The notes below the pieces were generated by a model. It had not been told where the DNA came from and ran no database searches. It saw only the letters and a list, made by a program, of their open reading frames with translations. Position numbers and translations under genes: made by a program. From Baffinella frigidus (taxonomy: Eukaryota > Cryptophyceae > Cryptomonadales > Baffinellaceae), in contig MU646387.1 in NCBI GenBank assembly GCA_026770585.1, positions 86,268 to 97,088 on the forward strand: a stretch of 10,821 nt of DNA, written 5' to 3'. Below, piece after piece: positions 1 to 6,064 of the stretch; within the stretch, counting starts at the first letter, position 1, and each line of letters opens with the position of its first letter.

Positions 1-30
1 CTGACTCTGCGCGCCGGGGGGTGGGGGGCT

Positions 31-123
31 GAGGGGATAGGAGGGATATAGAGAGGGAGGGAGAGAGAGAGAGAGGGAGAGAGAGCGAGAGAGCGAGAGA
101 TGGGGGGTGGGGGGGTGGGGGGG
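31..123. repeat. GA-rich and G-rich low-complexity tract
   Basis: A purine-rich run on the plus strand, mostly GA dinucleotides with short G runs, ending in repeated GGGGTG. It lies directly downstream (minus-strand sense) of the first exon-like copy. On the minus strand it is pyrimidine-rich. No coding signal is seen. Confidence 0.8.
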
Positions 124-124
124 C

Positions 125-199
125 ACTGTTGAGTTGCTCTTCAGGAAGAGAGGCGTTGGCCAGGTAGGCCAGGCGCTGCTCCAGCTCCTTTTGTGTGTC
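125..199 (-). CDS. exon-like island, LEQRLAYL module copy 1
   Basis: Read on the minus strand this gives an open frame starting DTQKELEQRLAYLANAS and continuing LPEEQLNS. The peptide is charged and helix-like with ordinary composition, unlike the surrounding repeat. A second copy at 370-444 keeps the same frame and most residues, which is the main reason to call it coding. The frame ends at CAACAGTG, a possible CAACA/GTG donor. Its upstream side abuts another dispersed repeat (197-330), so the acceptor side may be displaced. I do not recognise the protein family. It could be a live exon or a duplicated remnant. Confidence 0.5.
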
Positions 200-330
200 C
201 ACACAACAGACTACCAACGGACTTCGTGAACAGCCACCAGCGTTTCGTGAATAATCCATAGGACCCTACGGTAGGCAATACCGTAGGGACATAGGCGGGT
301 ATCCTAACCGATTCTTGGTCAAAATCGGAC
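197..330 (-). repeat. dispersed repeat, minus-strand relative of 2540-2645
   Basis: Read on the plus strand, 197-330 resembles the reverse complement of 2540-2645. Shared pieces are a CCACACA..GACTAC..GGACTTC block at the left end and an ACGGTAGGCAAT..CGTAGGGACATAG block at 267-296. The CGTAGTCC-x4-GTG-x-GG piece also occurs at 1917-1935 and 9462-9477. So this is a diverged, inverted copy of sequence found 2.3 kb away. It lies between exon-like copies 1 and 2 and may be a mobile element that moved a flank of the RAMEALWSAF module. Confidence 0.55.
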
Positions 331-369
331 ACAAAACCCCCCGTAGCCCGCTCTGTGGGGGAGGGGGTC

Positions 370-444
370 ACTGTTGAGTTGCTCTTCAGGAAGAGAGGCG
401 TTCGCCAGGGAGGCCAGGCGCTGCTCTAGCTCCTCGTTTGTCCC
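370..444 (-). CDS. exon-like island, LEQRLAYL module copy 2
   Basis: The minus-strand frame begins directly after a CCTGAACCAG acceptor-like sequence with G at the first exon position. It reads GTNEELEQRLASLANAS then LPEEQLNSD. The exon would start in phase 0. Copies 3 and 4 share the same CTGAACCAG/G boundary, so boundary and peptide were duplicated together. The end CTCAACAGTGACC offers a GT donor. A short direct duplication upstream repeats the acceptor block (CTCCTGAACCAGGG-x-AC). Function unknown. Confidence 0.55.
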
Positions 445-496
445 CTGGTTCAGGAGGTTAGGGTTCGTGCCCTGGTTCAGGAGCACTCACTCACTC

Positions 497-760
497 TCCA
501 CACTCACTCTCCACACGCTCGCAGCCCCTGTGCAAGGTGGGCCAGGCGCTGCTCTAGCTCCTCGTTTGTTCCCTGGTTCAGAAGGTTAGGGTGTGGGTAC
601 ACTGAAGCCCATGCAAACACCCACTCTCCACACGCTCGCGGCCCCTTTGCAAGGTAGGCCGGACGCTGCTCTAGCTCCTCGTTTGTGTCCTGGTTCAGGA
701 GTTAAGGTTTCGGGTTTACTGACGCCCACACATCACTCCCCACACCTCGCAGCCCCTTTG
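497..760 (-). repeat. tandem repeat of about 112-117 bp carrying exon-like copies 3 and 4
   Basis: The block CCACACGCTCGC-AGCCCC recurs with starts near 511, 628 and 740, giving periods of about 117 and 112 bases. Two of the units contain a shortened copy of the LEQRLAYL exon on the minus strand: 537-572 (GTNEELEQRLAH) and about 650-689 (DTNEELEQRPAYLA). Both have the CTGAACCAG acceptor-like boundary. Both lose the ANASLPEEQLN part. The exon therefore spread by local tandem duplication, and these copies look truncated. Confidence 0.65.
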
Positions 761-780
761 GGTGCCACATCCCCCTTCAG

Positions 781-863
781 GCACTGAAGCGGATCAAACC
801 CAGGCTGGAGCATCAGTCGTTTCCCGAAGAGGACCCCCTGTCGGGCGCGCAACTGGATGCAGG
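781..863 (+). CDS. exon-like island, unknown protein
   Basis: A pyrimidine run ending CCCCCTTCAG at 771-780 is a good acceptor-like site. The next 83 bases read open on the plus strand as ALKRIKPRLEHQSFPEEDP followed by LSGAQLDAG. A GTGTAGG donor-like site follows at 864, and then telomere-like repeat begins. Composition is that of an ordinary soluble protein, with an acidic and a basic half. The exon has no second copy in the window and runs opposite to its LEQRLAYL neighbours. No family recognised. It could be chance, since the island is short. Confidence 0.4.
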
Positions 864-907
864 GTGTAGGGTGCTGGGGTTAGGGGTGAAGGTTTAGGGG
901 TTAGGGG

Positions 908-972
908 CGCTTTTCAGGGAGGGAGGTGTTTGCTAGGTAGGCTAGACGCTGCTCTAGATCCTCGTTTGTGCC
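908..972 (-). pseudogene. exon-like remnant, LEQRLAYL module copy 5
   Basis: The minus strand reads GTNEDLEQRLAYLANTS then LPEKR before running into CCCTAACCCC repeat. The acceptor-like CCAGG of other copies is changed to CCATGG here, which removes the AG. The C-terminal EEQLN block is altered. Copy 5 is thus the most eroded of the long copies. It lies directly against the telomere-like field on both sides. Confidence 0.45.
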
Positions 973-984
973 ATGGTTTAGGGG

Positions 985-1250
985 TTAGGGTTAGGATTTA
1001 GGGTTTGGGGTTTAGGGTTTAGGGTTTAGGGTTTGGGGTTTGGGGTTTGGGGTTTCGGGTTTGGGGTTTAGGGTTTAGGGTTTCGGGTTTAGGGTTTAGG
1101 GTTTCGGGTTTAGGGTTTGGGGTGTGGGGTTTGGGGTTTGGGGTTTGGGGTTTCGGGTTTGGGGTTTAGGGTTTAGGGTTTCGGGTTTAGGGTTTAGGGT
1201 TTCGGGTTTCAGGTTTCGGGTTTCGGGTTTCGGGTTTAGGGTTTAGGGTC
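985..1250 (+). repeat. degenerate TTTAGGG-type telomere-like field
   Basis: Tandem seven-base units TTTAGGG, TTTGGGG and TTTCGGG alternate with few interruptions. A longer block of units is itself repeated (about 1030-1100 and 1130-1200 carry the same order of variants), so the field grew by duplicating multi-unit blocks. It is internal to the window and lies between exon-like copies, so it is interstitial and not a chromosome end. Confidence 0.9.
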
Positions 1251-1251
1251 T

Positions 1252-1282
1252 AGGACCTCGTGTGTGCTCTGGTCATTGTTTA
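1252..1282 (-). pseudogene. short remnant of the LEQRLAYL exon start
   Basis: The minus strand reads AACAATGACCAG then AGCACACACGAGGTCCTAG. This matches the acceptor and first codons of the other copies (NQG-TNEEL becomes NDQ-STHEVL). Only about 30 bases survive between telomere-like repeats. It is a sixth trace of the same module. Confidence 0.35.
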
Positions 1283-1305
1283 GGTTTAGGGTTTGGGACT
1301 AGACC

Positions 1306-1508
1306 GAATCGACTTGGAAGCAGCGGGCCATGGCGGCCTTGTGGCAAGCCTTTGTGGGTTTAACCGAAAGGCGTTAATCGCTAGCTCTGTCTCACTCGGA
1401 TGGACCGACTATTCCCAATTTGGCATCCTGGGTTCGCGGTGCAAATTCGCCATCGTTCGAGCGAAAAAGCTCCCGGGTCCACCGATTTTAACCTCGAAGG
1501 ATAACTGA
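1306..1508 (+). pseudogene. RAMEALWSAF module, copy A (broken)
   Basis: The start reads TWKQRAMAALWQAFVGL in one frame, then hits TAA. Further on, another frame reads DYSQFGILGSRCKFAIV and ends LTSKDN-stop at 1508. Copy B has a related tail, DYSQVDTLSPRFKSVNF ending ISKDS-stop. Similarity at protein level in both halves shows a shared coding ancestor. Copy A needs a frame change or a lost splice between halves, so it is probably broken. The last six codons overlap the terminal repeat of the MITE at 1491. Family not recognised. Confidence 0.5.
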
Positions 1509-1629
1509 ATCAGTTCCCTAATTAGCGTTTCTCATTTAATTAGGAGGCCTTATTAAATTTACTATGCCCTACCTAATTTCTTCTATCTAACCTCCTATAG
1601 AAAAGGAACTGAACCAGGTATCTTCAGAT
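1491..1629 (+). mobile_element. MITE-like element, family 1 copy 1
   Basis: Imperfect inverted ends: left GATAACTGAATCAGTTCC (1499-1516), right GGAACTGAACCAGGTATC (about 1605-1622). The AT-rich interior contains TTTAATTAGGAGG and AAATTTACTA. A closely related element lies at 2091-2233 in the equivalent place of the next module copy, so the pair may have been duplicated with the module. No transposase. No clear target duplication. Confidence 0.7.
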
Positions 1630-1882
1630 TTGATTTTTTTAAACCCTACCAGGATAGGGTTTGCAACTTTTGAAAACCACTGCCTTGAGGGGAAATTGAC
1701 TTTTGGCAACCCCTTCCAAGAATCTGGCGTGGTAAACCGTCGACGTTTGGCATTGTTTGATGGTTTTCATGGCCAACAGATGCGAAAACTGCTCCAGCCT
1801 CACGGCGGGCTTCGAGGGTTTCGCTGGGCCTGGATTCCAGGGGGTACGTGACCAAACTGCACCAGAAAATCTCTCAAGTTAA
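1630..1882. other. unassigned stretch with weak open frames
   Basis: About 250 bases free of telomere-like repeats between MITE copy 1 and module copy B. It is open on the plus strand from 1630 to 1851 (73 codons) and also open on the minus strand from 1855 to 1646. Neither frame has a second copy in the window, a recognised motif or convincing boundaries. I see no basis to choose between them. Confidence 0.4.
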
Positions 1883-1889
1883 TTGCATC

Positions 1890-2112
1890 AAGATAAGTTG
1901 ACTTTTGATGAAAGGTTCGTAGTCCACCGTGTGGTAGACCGACCTGGAAGCATAGTGCCATGGAGGCTCTGTGGTCGGCTTTGGGGAGGTTGCCCGACTA
2001 TTCTCAAGTTGACACGCTCAGTCCGCGGTTCAAATCCGTCAACTTTACAAGAACACGAGCCCGGGGGCACCGAATTGGTGAGCCCAAATTCATCTCGAAA
2101 GATAGCTGAATC
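1890..2112 (+). pseudogene. RAMEALWSAF module, copy B
   Basis: This is the most complete copy with the DYSQ tail. One plus-strand frame runs RSPPCGRPTWKHSAMEALW, then SALGRLPDYSQVDTLSPRFK and on to ISKDS and a TGA at 2110-2112. The upstream 1890-1915 bases (AAGTTGACTTTTGATG block) recur at 9436-9455. The conserved middle W-x4-AMEALW is shared with copies A, D and E. No start codon or splice boundary is certain, so I treat it as an exon-like piece, perhaps inactive. No family recognised. Confidence 0.5.
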
Positions 2113-2233
2113 AGTTCCCTAATTGGCGTTTTCATTTAATTAGGAGGCTTAATTGAAATTTACTACGTCCTAACCAATTTCTACTATTCAATCTCCTCTT
2201 GAAAAGGAACTGATTCAGTTATCTTCCGAGATG
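2091..2233 (+). mobile_element. MITE-like element, family 1 copy 2
   Basis: A 143-base element. The left end CATCTCGAAAGATAGCTGAA and the right end, read in reverse complement, CATCTCGGAAGATAACTGAA match over about 28 bases with two differences. The interior shares TTTAATTAGGAGGC and AAATTTACTA with the copy at 1491. Length and structure fit a non-autonomous TIR element. The last codons and stop of module copy B lie inside the left end, so the element supplies or has replaced the end of that frame. Confidence 0.8.
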
Positions 2234-2236
2234 GAA

Positions 2237-2329
2237 ATAGACTTCAAAGCAGTGTGCCATGGAGGCTTTGCGGTCGGCTTTTGTGAGGTTGAAGAGCTTC
2301 TTGAGGAACGTTGGCTCCTTCTCGAGCCA
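2237..2329 (+). pseudogene. RAMEALWSAF module, copy C with KLKSFL tail
   Basis: The plus strand reads TSKQCAMEALRSAFVRLK then SFLRNVGSFSS. The conserved tryptophan of the other copies is arginine here (CGG for TGG). A TAG lies just upstream in frame. The tail KLKSFLRNVGSF replaces the DYSQ tail of copies A, B and D and is shared with copy E. The copy ends where the fold-back element at 2330 begins. Confidence 0.5.
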
Positions 2330-2539
2330 AGGGCTATCCGTTAGAGCTATTCCGGTAGGACTTGTCGCGTTTTCGATTTCGAGACTTCGAGACTTCGAGA
2401 CTTCATTTGTACCATGAGATTATAAACGGTGTATTTTAAAACGTTTTACGCCCTTTAAAACTTTTTTGAAGTCTGAAATCTTGAAATCTCGAAGTCGAAA
2501 ACGCGACAAGTCCTACCGGAATGGCTCTAGGACAGCCCT
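2330..2539. mobile_element. 210-bp fold-back element with long inverted ends
   Basis: The left arm, starting AGGGCTATCC and continuing ATTCCGGTAGGACTTGTCGC, is matched in reverse complement by the right arm ending ACCGGAAT-GGCTC-AGGACAGCCCT at 2539. Arms pair over roughly 70 bases with a few mismatches and a 2-base gap. A GAGACTTC unit is repeated three times at the inner end of the left arm. The centre is AT-rich. No reading frame. I could not define a clean target duplication. It separates module copies C and D. Confidence 0.8.
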
Positions 2540-2599
2540 ATGAACAACCCTATGTCCCTACCGATTGCCTACCGTAAGTTCTACGGGTTATCCACGTAT

Positions 2600-2952
2600 G
2601 GGTTAGGTTATGTAGGAAATCCCTTCGTAGTCCGCTGTGTGGCTAGTCGACCTGGAAGCGGCGTGCCATGGAGGCTCTGTGGTCCGCCTTCCACCAACCC
2701 TGACGGAAAGACCAACTCCTCGATTCCCAGACCTCGGATTTACCTTGCCAGCCAGGCGAATTCGCCTGACTGTGTTAACTTAAGTCCCAATCTTGGTACA
2801 AAAACAACTTTTGGGAACAGGTCGAAATCAATCGATTTGGTCTTCCCCTGAGGGTTTTGGTGGTTGGGGAGGTTGCCCGACTATTCTCAAGTTGACACGC
2901 TCGGATCGCGGCGCAAATCCGTCAACTTTGGAGCGGGGAAGCGCCAGGGCCC
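2600..2952 (+). pseudogene. RAMEALWSAF module, copy D, split by an inserted element
   Basis: The left piece reads STWKRRAMEALWSAFH up to 2690. The right piece resumes at 2864 with the same GGGGAGGTTGCCCGACTATT seen in copy B, and reads RLPDYSQVDTLGSRRKSVNF until a TGA at about 2950. Without 2691-2863 the two pieces line up with copy B. A TAG also lies shortly before the STWK stretch. So copy D was intact in outline before the insertion. It also lacks the family-1 MITE that ends copies A and B. Confidence 0.6.
2691..2863. mobile_element. 173-bp TIR element inserted in module copy D
   Basis: Left end CCACCAACCCTGACGG-AAAGACCAA; right end in reverse complement CCACCAAAACCCTCAGGGGAAGACCAA (gapped match over about 33 bases). 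It is flanked by TT on each side, a possible 2-base target duplication. The strongest evidence is positional: copy B has continuous sequence (GGCTTTGGGGAGG) exactly where this element splits copy D. A 16-base perfect palindrome, CAGGCGAATTCGCCTG, sits near its middle at 2753-2768. Confidence 0.75.
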
Positions 2953-2979
2953 ACAGTGAGCCAAAAAAGACTGCCATGA

Positions 2980-3091
2980 GAGACCTGGACACAGCGTGCC
3001 ATGGAGGCTTTGTGGTCGGCTTTTGTTAAGTTGAAGAGCTTCTTGAGGAACGTTGGCTCCTTCTTGAATGTCGTCTTGTCCCTGTAATTGG
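2980..3091 (+). pseudogene. RAMEALWSAF module, copy E with KLKSFL tail
   Basis: The open plus-strand frame reads TWTQRAMEALWSAFVKLK then SFLRNVGSFLNVVLSL and ends at TAA (3087-3089). It is the cleanest copy of the alternative tail. A TGA lies a few codons upstream in frame, so if used it must be joined by splicing. About 36 codons. The end of the tail is repeated downstream (see 3051-3250). Family not recognised. Confidence 0.5.
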
Positions 3092-3250
3092 AGGGGGAAG
3101 GTTTTGATGCTAGGGTTGAGGGTTGAGAGTTTAGGGTATCGTTGGCTCCTTCTGGAATGTGAACGTTGGATCCTTGTGGGATGTCGTCTCATCCCTGTAA
3201 TTAGAGGGGGGAGGTTTTGATGTTAGGGTTTGGGGTTTAGAGTTGAGGGT
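3051..3250 (+). repeat. 113-bp tandem duplication of the module tail
   Basis: The block CGTTGG[CA]TCCTT...GTCGTCT-TCCCTGTAATT-GAGGGG-AGGTTTTGATG-TAGGGTT begins at 3051 and again at 3164. A third partial copy, only the CGTTGGCTCCTTCT-GAATGT piece, begins at 3140. Both full copies encode NVGS-L-x-VV-SL followed by TAA. Telomere-like GGGTTTAG sequence fills the end of each unit, so coding tail and repeat were copied together. Confidence 0.7.
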
Positions 3251-3287
3251 ATCAGAGGCAAACGTGAGGCCCGACCAGGTGCACTGA

Positions 3288-3369
3288 ACTGTAAACCCCT
3301 AAACCCTAAACCCTAAACGGGTTTAGGGTTTGACTTCAAGCCCTAAACCCTAAAGGGTTTAGGGTTTAT
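3288..3369. repeat. head-to-head telomere-like repeats forming fold-backs
   Basis: CCCTAAA units (3296-3318) switch directly to GGGTTTAGGGTTT, then after about ten bases CCCTAAACCCTAAA switches again to GGGTTTAGGGTTTA. Each switch makes a perfect or near-perfect hairpin. It marks the point where the repeat orientation changes from TTTAGGG on the left to mainly CCCTAAA on the right. Confidence 0.85.
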
Positions 3370-3800
3370 GATTTGGTTTCGTCGGTGCCTGGCTCAGTTT
3401 CGTCTCCTCCCTGTATCAGAGTTCCGTCTCCTCCCTGTATCAGATGTGATTGGAGGAGGGTTGGGGAACATGAAGCTGCCCGGGCGGGGCGAGCGGACCT
3501 TATCCGGGGAAACCTATTTTTTTTAGTTTGATGGCAAGGGAAATTACTACATAAATGCTTCAATATTACTAATAAGAACGAATTGTGTAGTCATTTTCCT
3601 TGCCATCAAACTAAAGAACAATAGGTTTCCCCGGATAAGACCGCCACTCGGAGTCGGATGATTCAGAATCGTGCGCGGAGCCCGGCTCCTCCATCCCTCG
3701 CATGAATGCTGGCTTCTCATCCTCCACCACCTTTTCGCCAAACTCGTCCGTCTTCCCCCACCTGGCGGGCCGAGTCGCGCTCAGAGGTACAGCGCTCAAG
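3366..3800 (-). pseudogene. acidic coding-like frame interrupted by a MITE
   Basis: On the minus strand, 3780 to 3640 reads RWGKTDEFGEKVVEDEKPAF then MRGMEEPGSAHDSESSDSEW. It is rich in E, D and S. A 139-base MITE follows. Ignoring the MITE and one GACC copy, the same frame continues into SARPARAASCSPTLLQ and a twice-repeated LIQGGD[GE]T unit to a TAA at 3366. That the frame stays open across the excised insertion supports a real ancestral exon. With the MITE present the frame gains about a dozen foreign codons and stops. Probably a downstream exon of the frame at 3796-4284, but the reading frames differ and no splice pair is certain. Function unknown. Confidence 0.45.
3500..3638. mobile_element. 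139-bp MITE with GACC target duplication
   Basis: The ends TTATCCGGGGAAACCTATT and AATAGGTTTCCCCGGATAA are perfect inverses. The arms then continue through TTTAGTTTGATGGCAAGG on both sides, with a few extra bases in the left arm. The insertion is flanked by GACC at 3496-3499 and 3639-3642. The core (AATTACTACA...AATATTACTA...TGTGTAGT) is shared with the element at 8249-8385, although the outer ends differ. No coding capacity. Confidence 0.9.
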
Positions 3801-4284
3801 ATGTGCAGCCCAGGGCCCCGTGGATGCCTGGTGGGGCCGGGGCATCGCCCGTTTTCGCAGACGCGCCGAGCCAGAAAGCACAGCAGGACACGCAGAGGGA
3901 TGCTCGGGGGGGCGCAGACCCGAACACCCCAGCAAGGCCGCGGGGGCTCTCCGGGTCGATGGCAGACTCTTCTTCCGACTGCATCCAGTCAATCCCGCCG
4001 CGGAGCGCGAGCAGCACGGGCGCGGGGGTTGGTAGGGAGCAGCGATCCGGGGCGAGGAACTGCAGCTGGAGGCGCTGCGATCGATAGAGAAAGCTGGCGC
4101 GACCGGCCGGAACTGGGGCGAATTTGCTCCATGGAACACCTGCAGTGATCGCTGCGCTGGAGAGTATGGCGGCGATGAGCAGCAGGGGCGGTGGAGCGGG
4201 CATCGAGGAGCCTCTGGAGCCAAAATTCTTGTTCATGGTCAAAATGCACAGGTTATGAGCTTTAAGTTGCCTTATCAAAGTCAA
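3796..4284 (-). CDS. putative secreted or plastid-targeted protein, N-terminal part
   Basis: An open minus-strand frame of 162 codons with several possible starts (4284, 4236, 4203). From 4203 the protein begins MPAPPPLLLIAAILSSAAIT, a good signal-peptide core with small residues before a likely cleavage site. Then comes a basic, Ser/Arg/Pro stretch with few acidic residues (FAPVPAGRASFLYRSQRL), then LALRGGIDWMQSEEESAID. A hydrophobic signal followed by a basic segment is typical of bipartite plastid presequences in algae with complex plastids; that reading is inference. The frame probably leaves coding before its TGA at 3796, since the last third is Pro/Cys-rich. The 539-bp fold-back element lies 52 bases upstream of the first ATG. 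Other frames here are open because of high GC; only this one has a structured N-terminus. Confidence 0.45.
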   Translation of the reverse strand: MTLIRQLKAHNLCILTMNKNFGSRGSSMPAPPPLLLIAAILSSAAITAGVPWSKFAPVPAGRASFLYRSQRLQLQFLAPDRCSLPTPAPVLLALRGGIDWMQSEEESAIDPESPRGLAGVFGSAPPRASLCVSCCAFWLGASAKTGDAPAPPGIHGALGCTS

Positions 4285-4336
4285 CTCTCAGGTTATGGAA
4301 GCTCAACCTCACGAACCATCCTGAACCACCCTCTGA

Positions 4337-4875
4337 GAGGGCGGTTCATGAGAATCTATACAAAATCTTCTAGGCGACTTCAAGGCAATCCGCCTAGAAG
4401 ATTTCTTCTAGGCCCCCCTCAAAATCTTCTAGGCGGCGTTTTACAAGTATTATAGGGGCCCATAATAGGTATTATAGGGCTTCCCCATTTCAGTCCAGAA
4501 GGCCTGCGACGCCTTCTTAAGCAGGTCTGATGACATCTGGTGCATTGTAGGGGTCATAATGGTGGGCCGTTACCCTATCTGGTGCATTGTAGGGGACATC
4601 TGGTGCATTATAGGGGTCATCATGTCATCAGAGAGGCCGCCTGTGTAGTAAATTGGGACATGATGATGGCAGGCGAGACCCCAACAATGCACCAGCCGTC
4701 ATCAGACCTTCTTAAAAAAGCGTCACGGGCGTTCTGGAGTGCCCGTCACGGGGCCCCTACAATACTTGTAAAACGCCGCCTAGAAGATTTTGAGGGGGGC
4801 CTAGAAGAAATCTTCTAGGCGGATTGCCTTGAAGTCGCCTAGAAGATTTTGTATAGATTCTCATGAACCGCCCTC
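4337..4875. mobile_element. 539-bp fold-back transposable element, TSD TCTGA
   Basis: Left arm 4337-4461 and right arm 4751-4875 are almost perfect inverses (about 125 bases, one clear difference: ATTATAGG versus ATTGTAGG). The inverted pairing continues inward: CCAGAAGGCC...TCTGATGAC at 4495-4534 pairs, less exactly, with 4699-4738, and ATCATGTC pairs with GACATGATGAT around the centre. It is flanked by TCTGA at 4332-4336 and 4876-4880. The arms contain smaller hairpins built from ATCTTCTAGGCG. The loop holds three ATCTGGTGCATT-TAGGG units. No transposase; non-autonomous. It sits between two divergent coding frames and may affect either promoter. Confidence 0.9.
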
Positions 4876-4880
4876 TCTGA

Positions 4881-5086
4881 AGCGACACGGCCTGGGCCTG
4901 GGTCTTCCTTGCTACGGCTCTCTCTCATTGGGCGACACGATCTGTCAAATCTGTTCACGCGCCCCGACGTGGCTCGATCTCCAGCTGCACGCTCCTGTGA
5001 TTGCGGCTTTCAATTGTTCGGAATGGCAGTCCCAGAGATCCGCAAATGAGAAGTGACTCGCCAGAGGCACTCAGCTCCTCTGAATC
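4881..5086 (+). promoter_or_regulatory. unique leader region before the 5087 gene
   Basis: About 200 bases of non-repetitive, moderate-GC sequence between the fold-back element and the ATG at 5087. It contains two GCGACACG[GA] copies (4881 and 4932) and a short CT-rich stretch. No TATA box or other core element is convincing. It presumably holds the 5' untranslated region and part of the promoter, with the rest displaced by the upstream insertion. Confidence 0.3.
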
Positions 5087-6064
5087 ATGATTCAACTACC
5101 GAGGCGGGCAGGGCGCCTAGCATTCTTCGTGCCCTGTCTCGCGCTCGTGTTGCTGTGCGGATGGCGCATCAGCTCACCTGGGGAGCCATCCGAGCTGCTG
5201 GAGTCCACGCTTCACGGCGGCGGCGGCGGCTTGCTCACATCGCTGATCCCGGCGTTCGGGCATAAAGCCAAGGACCAGCACGCGGGTGTCAATGAAATCG
5301 GGCCGCCTGCATCAGCAGCCGGTCCCTCGGGGGGCGGCGGTGGCGGATCAGAGGACAGCGGCAGAGCGCCGCTCGTTCGTAACCTGCTCCGCAAAAAGTT
5401 CCAGCATCCGCGCCGCCCGGCGCGGCGTCAAATCTCAGGAGGAGGGAAAGTGGCCGGCGCGCCCGTGGAGTACAGCAGCGTGCTCCCGGCCAGCCTCTCC
5501 TCTTTCTTTGACGCGCTCGACGTGAAGGACCACGCAATCGACGCCTCGCACAGGAGCAGGAGGGCGGCGCACTCCCCCAGACACTCCGCCACGCAGGCCG
5601 CGCACGACGCCGGGCTCCCTGATGCCACCATGCGCGTCGGACCCGCCTCGCTCAACGATTACTTCGATACCCTGTCAGCGAAGGGACCTAAGCACGCCGC
5701 GGCGAAGCTGAGCCCGAGCATTGATCATCCTCCGGCCGTCTCGCTCAACTCGTATTTCGACTCGCTGGGAGGAGCGCAGCGCGGAGCAGGGACGCTCATC
5801 GGCGGGGGGCCTGCGGGGGTGCGCGGGCGGATGGCTGCGGTGAGGAGGAAGGCCAAGACGGCGAAGCCCGCGCCGCCCGTCTCGCTCAACTCGTACTTTG
5901 ACTCACTCGGAGGCGCGCAGCGCGGGGCAGCGACGTTGATTGGCGGGGGGGGTTGGCGCGCGCGGGGGGGGGCGGTGATGGGGAAGGCTAAGAAGGCGAA
6001 GCTCGCGAAGCTGAGTGGGGTTGCGGCTCGGAAGGCGCTTAACAGGTGCGGGGCGGGAACCTAA
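5087..6064 (+). CDS. membrane-anchored protein with four SLNSYFDSL repeats
   Basis: An intron-free frame of 325 codons and the best-supported gene here. Residues 1-10 are basic, 11-26 (LAFFVPCLALVLLCGW) form one membrane segment, so a type II or cleavable-signal protein with the rest in the lumen or outside is likely. Residues 44-90 are Gly-rich; 100-118 are Arg/Lys-rich. Four repeats follow: PASLSSFFDALD (134-145), PASLNDYFDTLS (186-197), AVSLNSYFDSLGGAQRG (217-233) and PVSLNSYFDSLGGAQRG (264-280). The last two extend to TLIGGG. Over the 24 codons from VSLN to GGG these two differ in nine codons, eight of them synonymous, which argues for selection on the peptide. The tail is Lys/Ala-rich (KAKKAKLAKLS). 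The stop codon lies in the first CCTAACCC unit of the downstream repeat. I do not recognise a family; a scaffold or partner-binding short motif is a guess. Confidence 0.8.
   Translation: MIQLPRRAGRLAFFVPCLALVLLCGWRISSPGEPSELLESTLHGGGGGLLTSLIPAFGHKAKDQHAGVNEIGPPASAAGPSGGGGGGSEDSGRAPLVRNLLRKKFQHPRRPARRQISGGGKVAGAPVEYSSVLPASLSSFFDALDVKDHAIDASHRSRRAAHSPRHSATQAAHDAGLPDATMRVGPASLNDYFDTLSAKGPKHAAAKLSPSIDHPPAVSLNSYFDSLGGAQRGAGTLIGGGPAGVRGRMAAVRRKAKTAKPAPPVSLNSYFDSLGGAQRGAATLIGGGGWRARGGAVMGKAKKAKLAKLSGVAARKALNRCGAGT

Noticed and set aside
985-1250. True chromosome end (telomere).
   Set aside because: Units are mixed and drifted, exon-like sequence lies on both sides, and the same repeats occur throughout the window.
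1996-2047. tRNA-like or SINE signal: GGTTCAAATCC resembles a Pol III B box, with AAGTTGAC...GTCAACTT able to pair as an acceptor stem.
   Set aside because: No A box or cloverleaf fits, and the same bases encode a peptide conserved between copies A, B and D, which explains the conservation better.
3671-4148. Plus-strand frames of 109-148 codons.
   Set aside because: High GC leaves several frames open. These have Arg/Gly/Ser-rich composition with no domain or signal, whereas the minus frame has a hydrophobic signal-like start.
5053-5655. Several other frames overlapping the 5087 gene on both strands.
   Set aside because: They are shadows of a GC-rich gene; the repeated motif and synonymous-change pattern fit only the 5087 frame.
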